Shown: piece by piece, positions 35,468 to 47,062 of the stretch | Layout of the letters: each line of letters begins with the position of its first letter | Position numbering within the stretch: the first letter of the stretch is position 1 | Assembly (NCBI GenBank): GCA_019155185.1 | Contig: CM032817.1 | Location: forward strand, 13,539,998-13,603,997 | Direction of reading: 5' to 3' | Length of the DNA: 64,000 nt | DNA from: Beaufortia kweichowensis | Lineage: Eukaryota; Chordata; Actinopteri; Cypriniformes; Gastromyzontidae | The notes under the pieces: generated by a model | What the model was told of the DNA's origin: nothing | Database searches by the model: none | Seen by the model: the letters and a program-made list of their open reading frames with translations, nothing else | Made by a program: the position numbers and the translations under genes

Positions 35468-38400
35468 ATGGAGAGGGAGACTCTCCCGTGCTTTATATCA
35501 GACCACGTCGGTTTCTACGGGGTTATTAAATCCTCACCCAAAGACTTTGCGGTTACCGAGATAGACAGCCACGGGCAGCTCGTTACAAATCCTAACGTTC
35601 CGGAGACGCAAGCGAAAAGACCGCGTCAAGCTGCTGTTAAAGGCGACGTTGAATCAAAACGGCCTAAAACGGACGACACGGACACTTTTAACGAGGAGCG
35701 CTTTAATTTAAACGTTATCCTGGGTCCGTCTACGAACAAAGAGTTAGAAGATTTCACTAATAAATTAAGGATGAAAAGCGGTCCAGGTAAAGGCGAACAG
35801 GATACGGAGCTGTCGTTGGGCACTTTCGCCGATAAGAACCTCAGAGCCGTCGTACACAGAGCGGTACGACACAACTTCCCTTTTCTTCAGACCGCGACTA
35901 ACCAATCGGAGATCCGGGTAAGAGAGGACCGGGACTTCGACGAGCTCGCGAAGTTGGCGTCCGAAGGAGAAGCCGAGGAGTTTTTCAGGTTCGTCGACGC
36001 CAAAGCACCCGGCTCGGCGTTCACGTTCCTGCCGGACGACAGCAAAGAGCACCGGACCGCGGTTCACCATTTCGTCAGCAGACGATTCGGGAAGCTCGTG
36101 GAAACCAAGAGCTTCGCCGACGGGAAGACGACATCCATTACGGCGAGGCTGAGGGAGAAAAGCAAACGACCCAAGAAGAGAACGATAACGGACCTCCAGG
36201 AGGACGATGCGACGTTATACACGGGTAAGCGGCGCGAACGTAACTTCTTCAACGCGTTACGTAACCGCGCGTTTAAAGCTCGTCTCGTTTCCCTCAGCTT
36301 TCACGCTGCGAAAAGAAAACTCGGAGACGTCGGAGGCCATCGGCTACATGGCCGCCGCGCTCGGAGCGCTTCCGTCCGATTTTACCTATGCGGGAATTAA
36401 GGACAAAAAGGCGATCACTTTCCAGGCCATGGTGGTGAAAAAGATCTCTCCGGAGCAGTGAGTAAATAACGCATCGATTACGTCTGTACGACTGCGTAAA
36501 GTTTAGACGATTTGTGTCGACCATGTCGTACGTTCCTATATTGGCAGGTTGCTGGAGAGGGCCTCGGAGTTCGAGAGGAGGGGAATGAAGATCTCTCGTG
36601 TCCGTCCGGTGTCTGAACCCCTGAAACTCGGTAGACTGCAGGGAAATCACTTCGATCTTACGATAAGAGACCCGAAACCTCACGATGAACGCGAACGTGC
36701 GGTTTTAGAAGACCTCGTACGAGAAGCGGTGGAAAACGTGAAGGTAAACGTTGGCGTACGTTCACCGGCGCGTACTGCGGTTATTTACGTAACTGTGTAA
36801 ATGTTATTTTATTTTTGCATCGTTACAGAACAGAGGCTTCGTGAATTACTTCGGACCCCAGCGATTCGGCAGCGGATCGTGCGTCCGAGCGGACCGGATA
36901 GGACTCGCGCTTCTTAAGGAGGAAATGGTAAGCGCTGATGTATTTTGTGTCTTTACGTAAAGAGTTTTGTTAGGAAGCGCTAAATCTGCGTACGTTTGTG
37001 CAGGAGACTTCCGTCAGGCTGTTTTTCACCCCAGACGATGGCGACGACCTCCAAAACGAGGCCAAGCGCCATTTTCTTCTCACAGGTTCGGACGTGGACA
37101 TTTCTGACGATTGTAGATGTCTCGCCGTATCGGCTCGTTTACACGTGGCGTTATAGGAATCGAAAGGTTTAACGCGGCGCAAGTGGTGAGTAAACATTTG
37201 CGCTGTCGCTTTTTTGTATGTTCTCAGGGAATGCCAAGGAGAGCTTGGCACTGATGCCAGCTCACAAAGCCAAAGAGCGTCTCGTGCTCCGCGCGATCCA
37301 TCGGTACGGGAGCGGACGGGAAGGTTGCGTACGCGGCTGGCTCGGTTTGCCGCACGCCGCGAGGCTGTTCTACCTCCACGCTTACTGCAGCAGAATTTGG
37401 AACGAAGCCGCCGAATATCGGCTAGAGAAACTGGGCTTCGAGGCCGTTCGGGGAGATCTGGTGCGGTCCAAAAAAGGACGCGAAGACGCCACGGAGGAAG
37501 AGCCGAACGCTACGCGGGTAAGGAGTTTTATTTATTACAGTTCATTCGTAAACGCGGTTGTACGATTTCTTACGGTTCGACTGAAACGCGTTAGTATTTC
37601 GGTTCTCGATAACGGTCCTAGATACACGGCCGCCGACGGGAGAACCGAAATCGTTACTGCGTTGATTTCCTGTAACTTTAAGCAGTGTTGGTTTTTAGGG
37701 GTAGACCGAGCAGCACGAATCCTTAACGGCAATTAAACAATTTTAGTGAACTTTCATCCGGCGACGCAGATCGACCGATAACGAACGTTATTTTAACCGA
37801 CCGCGCGCCTTCGATCCGTCGTCCGACTCCGTGTCTGGAGCCGAAGCGACTCGTAACGTTTGCCTAGTTACGGTTTTCTGGGCTGGCACGCACCTGCGGT
37901 TTATGAAACCACCTAAATAGATATTTTTAAAAAGCGCCGAAAGGTTTCGGTGAAGGTTTTCAGTAAGTCCCCGCAACGTATAGAAATAGAACGCGTTTGT
38001 CGCAGTCGGTCAGTTTTGATATACGTTCGTGTGCGCGCGCGCGGGGCCGTTTTTTATTTTCTAATCGTTTGTTTCCGCTCCGCAGGTTCACGTGGTGACC
38101 TCCGAAGAGGAGAGGGATGGCGTTTTCTCACTGGACCAAGTACTACGTTTACATTTACCGTCGTCGCAGTACGTTTACTGGTCTCGTAACGTTTACTGGT
38201 CTGGTCTCACACGTTGTTTTTTTGGCTCTTTTCTAGGTGATTCTTCCGATGCCGGGAAATAGCGTCAAATACCCCGAGAACCTGCTCGGCCAGTGGTATC
38301 GAGATCGTTTGGCCCGGGACGGCTTGGGCTCGTGCCGTTTCAGAGCGACTTCTCTCAAGCTCAACGTCCCGGGATGTTATCGGGCTCTGCTCGCAAGACC

Positions 38401-38551
38401 GCGGAACGTCACTTACGGCTTGCGGACAGGAGAGGGAACGCAGGAGTCGGACGGGCCTCGCGCGACCAGTCTTTCCGTGTCCTTCGACTTGGACGCTTCC
38501 TGTTACGCCACCGTGTGTCTGAGGGAGATCATGAAACGTAATCTGTCGTAG
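35468..38551 (+). CDS. pus7l: Pseudouridylate synthase 7-like protein, complete
   Basis: Eight coding exons: 35468-36224, 36298-36457, 36548-36743, 36829-36927, 37004-37085, 37228-37517, 38086-38139 and 38237-38551. All have GT-AG borders and matched phases, giving 650 codons plus TAG, near the roughly 700 residues of mammalian PUS7L. Recognition points are FISDHVGFYGVIKSSPKDF at the start, YAGIKDKKAITFQAMVVKK with the TruD-family catalytic Asp in IKDKK, GNHFDLTIR, GFVNYFGPQRFGSG, LPHAARLFYLHAYCSRIWNE, VKYPENLLGQWYRDRL, and the end FDLDASCYATVCLREIMKR. The enzyme isomerises uridine to pseudouridine in RNA. Residues about 45-75 are a lysine-rich linker. Introns are short (70-110 bp) except introns 5 (142 bp) and 6 (568 bp). 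No frameshift is seen. ATG 35468 is chosen because it lies just after the acceptor and in a good context. Confidence 0.95.
37811..37935 (+). repeat. Local interspersed repeat, copy 1 (pus7l intron 6)
   Basis: Core GCGACTCGTAACGTTTGCCT followed by AGTTACG, CTGGGCTGGCACGCACC, and GCGGTTTATGAAACCACCT. Two more copies follow at 38559 and 38909. It is not recognised as a known SINE and has no ORF. Confidence 0.7.
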
Positions 38552-38558
38552 GTAACTC

Positions 38559-38665
38559 ATTTTGGACCGGAAGCGACTCGTAACGTTTGCCTAGTCACAA
38601 TTATCTGGGCTGGCACGCACCCGCGGTTTAGGAAACCACCTAAATCGGCATTTATGAAAAATGCC
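38559..38665 (+). repeat. Local interspersed repeat, copy 2 (pus7l 3' flank)
   Basis: Same order of blocks as copy 1: CGACTCGTAACGTTTGCCTA, CTGGGCTGGCACGCACC, GCGGTTTAGGAAACCACCTA. It lies just after the pus7l stop codon, so it is probably in the 3' UTR. Confidence 0.75.
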
Positions 38666-38729
38666 GATTACGCTCCAAGAGTTTTATCGCTTAAACCGCC
38701 TAATCGTTTTAGTCTCCGTTACGGTCAGA

Positions 38730-38879
38730 TTAAAGGGATAGTTCACCCAAAAATAAAGCGGCGGTTTGCTAAATATCATCTTTTGTGTTCCACAAAAGAA
38801 AGAGTCACGTACAGGGTTTGAATGACGTTTGGGTTTAAGAACGATGACGTAATTTTTATATTTGGGTGAACTGTCCCTA
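38730..38879 (+). mobile_element. Cyprinid TTAAAGGGATAG MITE in the pus7l 3' UTR
   Basis: Begins TTAAAGGGATAGTTCACCC, has TTTTGTGTTCCACAAAAGAA in the middle and ends ATATTTGGGTGAACTGTCCCTA. The ends are inverted repeats of about 19 bp. It holds the first AATAAA (38752-38757) after the pus7l stop. Confidence 0.85.
38752..38757 (+). terminator. Candidate pus7l polyadenylation signal inside the MITE
   Basis: AATAAA about 200 nt after the stop codon. It lies in the MITE end where other family copies usually read AAAAATGAAA, so one G-to-A change would create the signal. Confidence 0.4.
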
Positions 38880-38908
38880 GTGACTCGTGTTCGTAAACGA
38901 CCACGTGG

Positions 38909-39030
38909 ATCGAATGTTTTGTCCGACCGACCGTCTAAGCCAGAAACTACTCGTAACATTCGCCTAGTCACACGTACCGGGGCTGGCGAACGTCTACGGT
39001 TTCTTAAACCACCTGCCTCGGCGCTCCCTG
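38909..39030 (+). repeat. Local interspersed repeat, copy 3
   Basis: Diverged copy: ACTACTCGTAACATTCGCCT, GGGGCTGGCGAACG and CTACGGTTTCTTAAACCACC in the same order and strand as copies 1 and 2. Confidence 0.65.
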
Positions 39031-39892
39031 CCTTTGTGTGCCAGTAACAAAACACGATAAACTGAGCAACATTTTAAAAGGACTAGCTACCGGTGCTTTT
39101 GAAACGTACTCGAACGTCTAGTTTGGATTCGGTGGTTCGGTGCATGTGTGAAACTGGCCAGGTCATGTGATTTGTTATACCAAATGTTTTCAAACCGTTT
39201 GTTTTACAATTGGTGCACTGTAAAAAAATAATACCCTACATCTACTCAATAAAATTGTGGCAACAGATTACAAGCAATTGTATTATTTAAATCCAACAAT
39301 TGAGAATCGAGGTAGAATTAATCAAAGGAGCTTCTTAAAAGTTAGCCATTCAAAATGAGAAAATGCAAATAGCGGGTAAAAAATTAAGTAAATTGAAGCA
39401 AAAATATTGAGTCGATTGGACAAAAAAAGAGCCACCGTGCTAATGAATACTACGAAATGAAATTATTTTGGTACAACAAAAAATTAAGTTAGTATAATTA
39501 CTAATAATTATTAACAATTATTAAAATTTAGATCCGATTTCAGGTATGAATAACAGACGGACTTCAAAGATGAACTCTTTAAGATTTATTAGTGCCAATA
39601 ACAATCTATTGCAAAAAATTCAAGTAATCTCAGACAGAGTGAACATTACATTAAAGATGAACTCTTTAAGATTTACTTTTGCCAATATCAGTCACAAAAA
39701 ATACAAAGTATTCTCAGACGTAGTGAACGTTACTTCACTTGATCAACAGAACAGTTGTACATGCATTCTTTTCTTTGTCTTTTTACTGTACGAGACGTAT
39801 TGCTGTTTAGTGTGCCTAAAAGAAGTGTAAAAGAAAACATAAAGGCGTAAATGCGTAAAGGACCTTTGTGTTGCAACACGGAACGACAGAAC

Positions 39893-40369
39893 AGGTTAAG
39901 TAATAGCAATTGCGCTTTAAGACAGCGAGTGGACTCCGTTCGAAAGCTTTGAAGCATCCAGCTCCGAGAAAACTTTCTGAAATAGCTCAAAGGTAAACTT
40001 TAGACGCTCGGGATAATGGAGATAATGGAGAATTTTCCTTATAGACTCTGTTTTCCTGGTGCCAATAATTGCCGTCACAAGCTTTTCAATTCCTGCCTGT
40101 TCTTCATTACCCTGCAACAATAAGCAGGAGTCAGTCTTAAGTAATAAAAATAAGAAATATTTAACAAAACAGAAAATACGAAGCCATTTGGAAGTACTTT
40201 TCTGGACATAACCAACAAAAATTCATACATTCGATTTATCACGATTAAGATTACGTACGGTAAATTCTTTGATGAGATCTCCTCCGTTCCCCAAAGAATT
40301 CTACAATGCAGCGGATGAGCACTTCTCTTGTCACATCAACAGAACGCTGCTCATCCTAAAAGTAATAAG
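39893..40369 (-). pseudogene. C-terminal fragment of a SAMD3-like fish multicopy protein
   Basis: Two minus-strand pieces look like exons. About 40263-40358 reads DEQRSVDVTREVLIRCIVEF and is preceded by a TTTTAG acceptor. About 39914-40113 reads GNEEQAGIEKLVTAI, then YPERLKFTFELFQKVFSELD and SKLSNGVHSLS, ending in a stop. The pattern YPxxLKxTFExFQKVxxELD with xKLSxxVxxL is recalled as the C-terminus of very abundant, poorly characterised fish proteins annotated as SAMD3-like. The piece lies inside a TIR-bounded element. I cannot tell whether it is a captured host fragment or part of the element's own gene. Confidence 0.45.
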
Positions 40370-41271
40370 AAATTATGCCATTATATGTCGTTCCTGTCGA
40401 GTGGTTTAGTGGTAAAAAAAAATAACGATAACAGTTTGTCAATATGACTACTAAGCCTGGCAAACAAAAAGACAAGAGTAACCGATTGCTCTCACTTACA
40501 TGTAATAACTTGTGATAACTCCATCTATGTTCATAAAGAGTTGAAAGTTAGAAAATGTAAACGTGATAGTTATACTTTTTCAACAATAGTATATTCCTTA
40601 AGTTTAGATCACACGTTCCTAATGATTAAAATGATTAAGTAAAAAAATTGGAATTAACTTGAATTTGCAGTAGGAGTAAAATCCGTGGCAGGGAAAGCTG
40701 CCTCAAAATCTGCCACCGCCAAAGGCAGCTTCCAGTGCGACGAGTGGTTGTGAGAAAACAGACAATGCCACCACGTAAAATGTATTTACACGCAATGCTT
40801 GTTCGTAACGGTGCGCACAGTAGGTCAAAATTATCATTAACCAAACGCTTTTTATCTTTTCTCTCACTCGTTTACAGCTGTCGTTCAGATAAGCATCCTA
40901 AAATATTTACATTTCGTCAGACAGAAATCACACACCTTTATCACAGAAAGCGAAATTGTCACGTTGTCAATAATGTCTCCACGTTGTCGGCGAGAGACTC
41001 CAGCACAGCGGTGTGTGTAAAGCAGCGGTAAATATGTTAAACGTAAATGTGTTAATACATACCGTATGCTCTTCAACACTCAACCGACACTGTTTGTTAT
41101 CAGTTACGTGCGTTTAAAGAGGTCGAATGTACGTCAGTGCTGAGCAGCGAGAAAAGGAACATGGATCGTGAGCTGATTTAAGCGCGTGTTAAAAGAGGAA
41201 ATGCCGGTGAATTAAAAGCGGCTCAATTGCATCGCATGTATTCAATATTCTCTCTCTTTTTGGAATTATTC

Positions 41272-41300
<29 letters not shown>
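41272..41300 (+). repeat. (AAT)n microsatellite
   Basis: About nine AAT units, inside the CACTG-ended element. Confidence 0.9.
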
Positions 41301-41303
<3 letters not shown>

Positions 41304-41466
41304 AGTTCTTTGAAACAAAATCGAGTAGATTTTATTTCAGTCACTTTTAAATCATTTTAATGCCAATAAATGTCCAAAAAACAAGAAATTAAGTAATTAT
41401 GTTAAATGAAGTTGACAAAATAAATCTCCTCAAATCAACAAACCTACAGAATGTTTTTTTACAGTG

Positions 41467-43225
41467 TGTCGATGACAACGCGAACCCAAGAATCAGCATC
41501 TTCTGTGATGTTCTCTGCAGCATCTTTTTCCACTGACGGCAAAAAAATAAATGAATGAAATCAGTTTGTTCTGTAGTGTGGTCACAGATTACGTCGCGAT
41601 GTGTAGTCCAAGCGTGATCGTTTCAGTAGCTAAAAACATTTGGCTGTCTTGTACATCGATACAGGAAGGGTTGTATAAAAACCATCAAAGACGAGAGAAC
41701 TCCCAGCACACCTTTTTGTCTCGGCAACATATAAATGTTAAACGAGCGGTTTAAGCGCTCGCACCTTCCAAACCTGTGCACGTTATAAAGAAATTCCCAC
41801 AGCACACGTGCGTCTTTATTTCAAGCAAAACCAAAGGACGTCGAAGTGTAAGACGGCAAAATAGGGTCAAAGGCAAGCGTTTTAATGTGGTTTCAGACAT
41901 GTAAATGGGTAAACGGCACAAATCGGTCTATGCGCTGGGAGGTCTCTGAAGACGCGCGGCAGAGCGCGTTAGCAGCAACATCCGCGCATCCAGAAAGATT
42001 TCTCCGTAGCGGTTCTGTGCCAAAAGAGCAATGCATTTAGTGGCAAGTAATGAAAAAACTCGGGTGCTGTAATTGAAACTTAGTTGTCGTCGTCGTCGTC
42101 GTCAACCAATTTTGCGACAAGAGTACATTTTACATAAAGTTAAGAGAAAGGAAGGAAGGAAAAAAAAGACCACAGGTTTTTGAGGCAACGTGCCTCGTAG
42201 CTTTGTGCGATCCAACAAATAGAGAAAGGCTGGCTCTTTATAGAACGTAAATGCATATGTATACAGACGCACGCACATATAAATATGTATATGCAGGATG
42301 AAATTAAGATGTATATTCGATACGCGTTTATAAAACTATGAGAAATGAATGTAAACTTTGAAGCAACGAATATGAATGTGTGATGCGAAAGAAACACGGT
42401 TAGAAACTAAAAACATAGTCCACGGTAAACGTAGCAATCAACCCGTAAATAAATGGGAGGAGCGATGACGTTGCGTGGGTAGAGCACACACCCACACGCG
42501 CACCTGTTTGGCGTTAGCAATTCGATGCGTGAAGTGACAAAAGGAGGTTTGTTTGAGCGTGCGGGGTTTGCTGATCTCTTTGCCGACGCTGCCGTACAGT
42601 ACATAGGGAAGGGTAATTTGCGGCTTCGGAACGATGTCGAAGTTGGCCGTACCCGTTTGATGATGCGAATTGGAGTGTTGCGGTCGTTGTGATGCATTTT
42701 GCCGGGGAGACCCTACGGTGAATGTAAAAGCTAATGTTATACGGGTTTGCCGGCGCGTGTTATCGCGTGCGTGTGTTTTTAAAGCGAGCCATTGAAATGT
42801 ACGTCCCACATCGCACCGCTTTCGACGATAGCCGCGTATGCACTAATGCGTCGTTTGTATGTGTAGTGTTGTTGTTGTTGTTGGGGGTATTTAAGAGATG
42901 AGAGAGTCGTTTCCGTATTTGCGTGCTTTTAAATCTACACGCATTCCAGGGCAAATGTTTAAAGGCCAGCACAGTACTTTCTCTATGGGTCGTACGTGTT
43001 CATCGCGTCTCTCGCTTATTACGTATGCTGTTGTGAATTACGTGAAACGTGTAAAGCGTTTCCCTCGTAACGAAACGTTTCCCTTCACGAGAACGACCGT
43101 AGGAGGTTGGCCTGTGGTTCCAGGGGCGTCGCGGGTGTTTTAACAGCCACACTTTTCCTGCAGGTTTTCCGCAGTTTTGCACAAACGCCTTACAGCAGTC
43201 GCTCCTCCGTTTCTCTGGCCGCTCC
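41467..43225. other. Intergenic CpG-rich DNA with weak exon-like signals on the minus strand
   Basis: No gene is recognised. Two minus-strand stretches have splice-like borders and open frames: about 42512-42714 (containing NFDIVPKPQITLPYVLYGSV) ending at AACAG/GTGCGC, and about 41939-42020 after TTTTGGCACAG (NRYGEIFLDARMLL, with a TAG 14 codons later). Their frames can be joined, but neither resembles a protein I know. More than one frame is open in this CpG-rich DNA, so this may be chance. A (GTC)n run lies at 42086-42103. Confidence 0.3.
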
Positions 43226-43239
43226 GTGTCTGCCTCCTC

Positions 43240-43515
43240 TCTTTGTTGTGTTCTTACTATGTCGTGTTCTGTTCTGTTCCTAATATGTCGTGTTCTGTTC
43301 TGTTCTGTTCCTAATATGTCGTGTTCTGTTCTGTTCCTAATATGTCGTGTTCTGTTCTGTTCTGTTCTTAATATGCCGTGTTCTGTTCTGTTCTTAATAT
43401 GCCGTGTTCTGTTCTGTTCTTAATATGCCGTGTTCTGTTCTGTTCTTAATATGCCGTGTTCTGTTCTTAATATGCCGTGTTCTGTTCTTAATATGCCGTG
43501 TTCTGTTCTTAATAT
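43240..43515 (+). repeat. TGTTCTGTTC / TAATATGYCGTGTTC minisatellite
   Basis: Tandem units of about 25-30 bp built from TTCTGTTCTGTTC and CTTAATATGCCGTG, with varying numbers of the TGTTC block. Protein-like frames across it are artefacts. Confidence 0.88.
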
Positions 43516-43521
43516 ATGTCG

Positions 43522-43592
43522 TTTTTATATCTGGAGTTTGTAACAAAAATAATGTCCCCCTGGGATTATTAAAGTGTTTCTGATTCTGATTC
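43522..43592 (+). mobile_element. 3' tail of an L2-like LINE
   Basis: AATGTCCCCCTGGGATTATTAAAGT followed by a TCTGATTCTGATTC tandem tail. This closely fits the 3' end of fish L2 elements, which end in CCCCTGGGATTAATAAAGT plus a short simple repeat. Nothing coding is left. Confidence 0.7.
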
Positions 43593-43817
43593 TTTAGCAA
43601 GTGTGATGTTGTGTATTTTTTTTTACTTTTCTAGTGTCACTCATCTAAATGGGAAGCTTTTTGTGGTGTACGTTGTACCCTTCGGTCATTGCAATCGTGG
43701 TTTTTATTGTTAACAAACCACATCCATCCCCCCGCACTTTCAAAAAGCTTGCTACGGCCGTGTGTGGTTCCCCCTTGTGGTGTTTCTGGGTGAATGTATG
43801 TGAATAAAATTGTTTTC

Positions 43818-43856
43818 AATGCTTAATGCTTAATGCTTAATGCTTAATGCTTAATG
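43818..43856 (+). repeat. TGCTTAA heptanucleotide tandem repeat
   Basis: About five perfect 7-bp units. Confidence 0.9.
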
Positions 43857-43944
43857 CAGATCTAAAAACTTTTAAACAAAAAAACACTCAAAACACATAA
43901 AAGCACAAACAAACTGCCTTTATTTAACACTTTCCAGCCAAAGT

Positions 43945-44258
43945 AACATTCAAAAACATTTCTACATAACAAGAGGGCCACTTTACTCACATTTAGCTAC
44001 AGCAACATCACGTCATCAGTCAGTGACACATACGCTTCTTCGATTCCTGCAACTCACAACTTTCACGTCAGGAACAAACACAATAAAAGCCTTTTAACAA
44101 AAACACCTAAAATTTACATTCGCACATAACACAAGGGCCACTTCTGTGACGTTACACTCACGTTTAGCTACAGGAACAGCCTGCCATCAGTGACACGTAC
44201 ACTTCTTTGTTTCCTGCAATTCACAACTTTCACGTCGGGAACAAACACAAACCAGCAT
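43945..44258 (+). repeat. Tandem duplication of a roughly 150-bp unit
   Basis: Two adjacent copies share, in order, AAGRGCCACTT, CTCACRTTTAGCTACAG, CATCAGTGACAC, TTCCTGCAAYTCACAACTTT and CACGTCRGGAACAAACACAA. Divergence is about 10-15 percent plus indels. No ORF spans it. Confidence 0.75.
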
Positions 44259-46690
44259 TTGCACCAATGGGACACACCATAACGTACTTCACCTGAAAAG
44301 AGAGAAAGCCAATCACTGAGTTACAGACAGGTGATTTAATGTGGTTGGAGATGAACATCTCTACATCTAAAGATCTAACTTAAACTTTAAATTCTACTGC
44401 CGACAATTGTGTAAAGGGGTGACGACGGTAATCTTTATCATCTGTACGGTACCAGATCAGCAGCAGACCAACATCACATGAATCAGGATCCAACTCTGGA
44501 GCTCCTGCAGCCTCTAGTAACCTCATGATGAACATGCAGAAATAGACAGAAATGCAAAAAGACAAGTTACAATCACCATTGTAAATGAGGTGTATACTGA
44601 ACACTTACCACAACATTAGCTAGTTCATACAAATGGAACACACACACTCACTCAGATCAGGAACCTGGAAACTTCAAGTAACATGAGAAAAGACAAGTCA
44701 TCTAAACGGCATTTGCTGCGACGACCTTCGGATCCTTTCTGCGTGCCGAGGCGTGAGCGTTCATCGAGCGGCCGACGACTTCTCCTATTGAACACGGACA
44801 ACATAAGTCCAAGAAAACCACAATTACGGCTCGATACGTGCCAACGACTCGAACGTGACGGCACAATGAAACCTCAAGTCAAAACCCATATTAACGAGTC
44901 GTTCGGGTTTCACTCACGCGCAAACGCCTTTTCGCATCGACAGACGCTTCGCTAAAAACCAGATGCCTGAAAAGAAAAAAAGTCAAACAATACACGTTAC
45001 GCAACACTTCAGTAAAACGTTGCTACGATACCCTTGTCACTCGCGAACTCGGACGGCCTCGTGCTGCTTTTACCCAGCGACCGGTCGACGACATCGATGA
45101 GGTCTTGTGCACCTGCCGATTCGGCAGCGACGCACAGTTTGGAGCCCCGCTACGGAATAAACACACACCTGAAATACAATCACAAGTAACGTCCTTCAAA
45201 ACAAATACCGTTGCACAACGCAAAGCGCTCGGACTACGTTACGTATCGCTTTACCCAATAAACTACGAGCAAACCGTGCAATTCCAGCGCGTTACGGACA
45301 CGTGCGGAGAGATAGAAATACCTGGTTCGGAGAGTCGCGTCTTCTCTCTCCGAAACGTGCAAGTCACCATTCGAACTCTGTCGGTACGGGGAAAACTTTG
45401 GCGTTAATGTGCATTGCAAATATGCAAACGACAAGCGAGAACCATTAAAACGTAATGAATTTGCTCAACAAACACTAAGCTGCTGCGTGCCTTAAGGCAA
45501 CAGTAAGTCGTTCGTCGATGTAAGACGTTACCCCAATTACGTTCACTTACCTGACGCTGGGCACGACGATGACCTACCGTTCCGCACCCTCGTTTCCAGC
45601 CTAAACGCAGTACAACGACCCGCTTAGGAGCTTAGGAACTGCCGCTCGTGCCACACCGCCGCGCGCCTCGGCATTACGCGTCCTTCTGGCGTCCGATTCC
45701 AGGGCGAAAGAGCTGCTTATCAATCCGTCACTCGCCAATCAGAGTAAAGCGCTGTTAAGTCCCGCCCACGCGACAGATTAAACCCCTTCGTTCATTGGAT
45801 AGAACGTCACACGCTTTTTGGTTTAAACCTATTAAAACGCACGTTTCCACGACGTTAATCGATCTCAATCGCACATCGGACCCTAATTAACCCTAATTAA
45901 TCACAACGAACACGTGACCTCTAACTTCATCTAAGAGCGCATCAGACGTCACGGTGTGAAGGCACGTCTCACTAGCTAGACAGGAGGACGCCTAACATTT
46001 TCATCTTTACTAATACACGTTTATGTTTACGTTTATGGTAACCTCACAAATCTACACAAAAGCTGCTTATGCTAAAGTACTGCCAAGAGTAACTTGTCAC
46101 TTGAACTTTTCCCATTCACTCATTTATTCATCTCATCAAAAATACATTCCTTTACATTCTTATGGTATCGTTCAATCCTACAGTATGTAATAAAAACATT
46201 ATTTCTCAATACTATAACCTTTACATTCATTTATACTTTTACGCAATGACTCACAGTGGACGTGAACACATTAGTTACCACAAATCTTGATTTTTACATG
46301 GACTTCAATCTACAAACCAACTCTCCCTTAGAGTAAGGGTGTGGGGGTGTGTCTGTGTATATTACAAGTTGTGTCTAAAACTTTTATTCGCATAATCTTG
46401 TCTTGCGTGTGACAAATACATGCACTTGCTTTCAGTGTTATTTTACTCTTTAATTACAATAAAGCATAACAAATTTTCCTTCACTACCAGCCCCCGCCGC
46501 TTTGGTTTTCATCACTGTGACCTTTACAATACACAGAACATGTGCTGAATATTACATAATGCTTTGGGTTTGCAAACGTTTCAAACTCTGTTCAGCTAAT
46601 ACCTAAACTGCCAGGTCTGAATACATTTTAAGCATAGGTCACGCATTATCTTTTAACATCATTCCAGATGCACTGACATTTTCACATACT
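44259..46690. other. Intergenic DNA, no gene recognised
   Basis: Open frames on both strands (for example 44380-44604 minus and 44652-44864 minus) show no domain. CpG is dense around 44700-45800. The right part may contain the cyb5r3 3' UTR, since a minus-strand AATAAA (TTTATT on the plus strand) lies near 46122. Confidence 0.5.
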
Positions 46691-46699
46691 GTGCATTTA

Positions 46700-46988
<289 letters not shown>

Positions 46989-47062
46989 TGTACACATGGC
47001 AACCGTACAGTCCGTATCGCGGATGGATTTCATAAACCGCCAGTCGTTTTGGAAGAAGCCCT

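Larger units (their letters stand above)
39216..41466 (-). mobile_element. DNA transposon-like element with CACTGTAAAAAAA termini
   Basis: Left end CACTGTAAAAAAATA and right end TTTTTTTACAGTG are inverted repeats of about 13 bp, enclosing 2.25 kb. The interior holds a tandem duplication of about 90 bp near 39568-39735 (GATGAACTCTTTAAGATTTA repeated) and minus-strand gene-like exons at 39893-40369. An AAT trinucleotide run lies at 41272-41300. No clear target duplication is readable. It shares termini with 28409-29354. Confidence 0.55.

Noticed and set aside
36294..36683. 129-codon minus-strand frame and other frames across pus7l
   Set aside because: Shadows of pus7l exons 2 and 3, which read cleanly on the plus strand. 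CpG-rich DNA lowers stop frequency in all frames.
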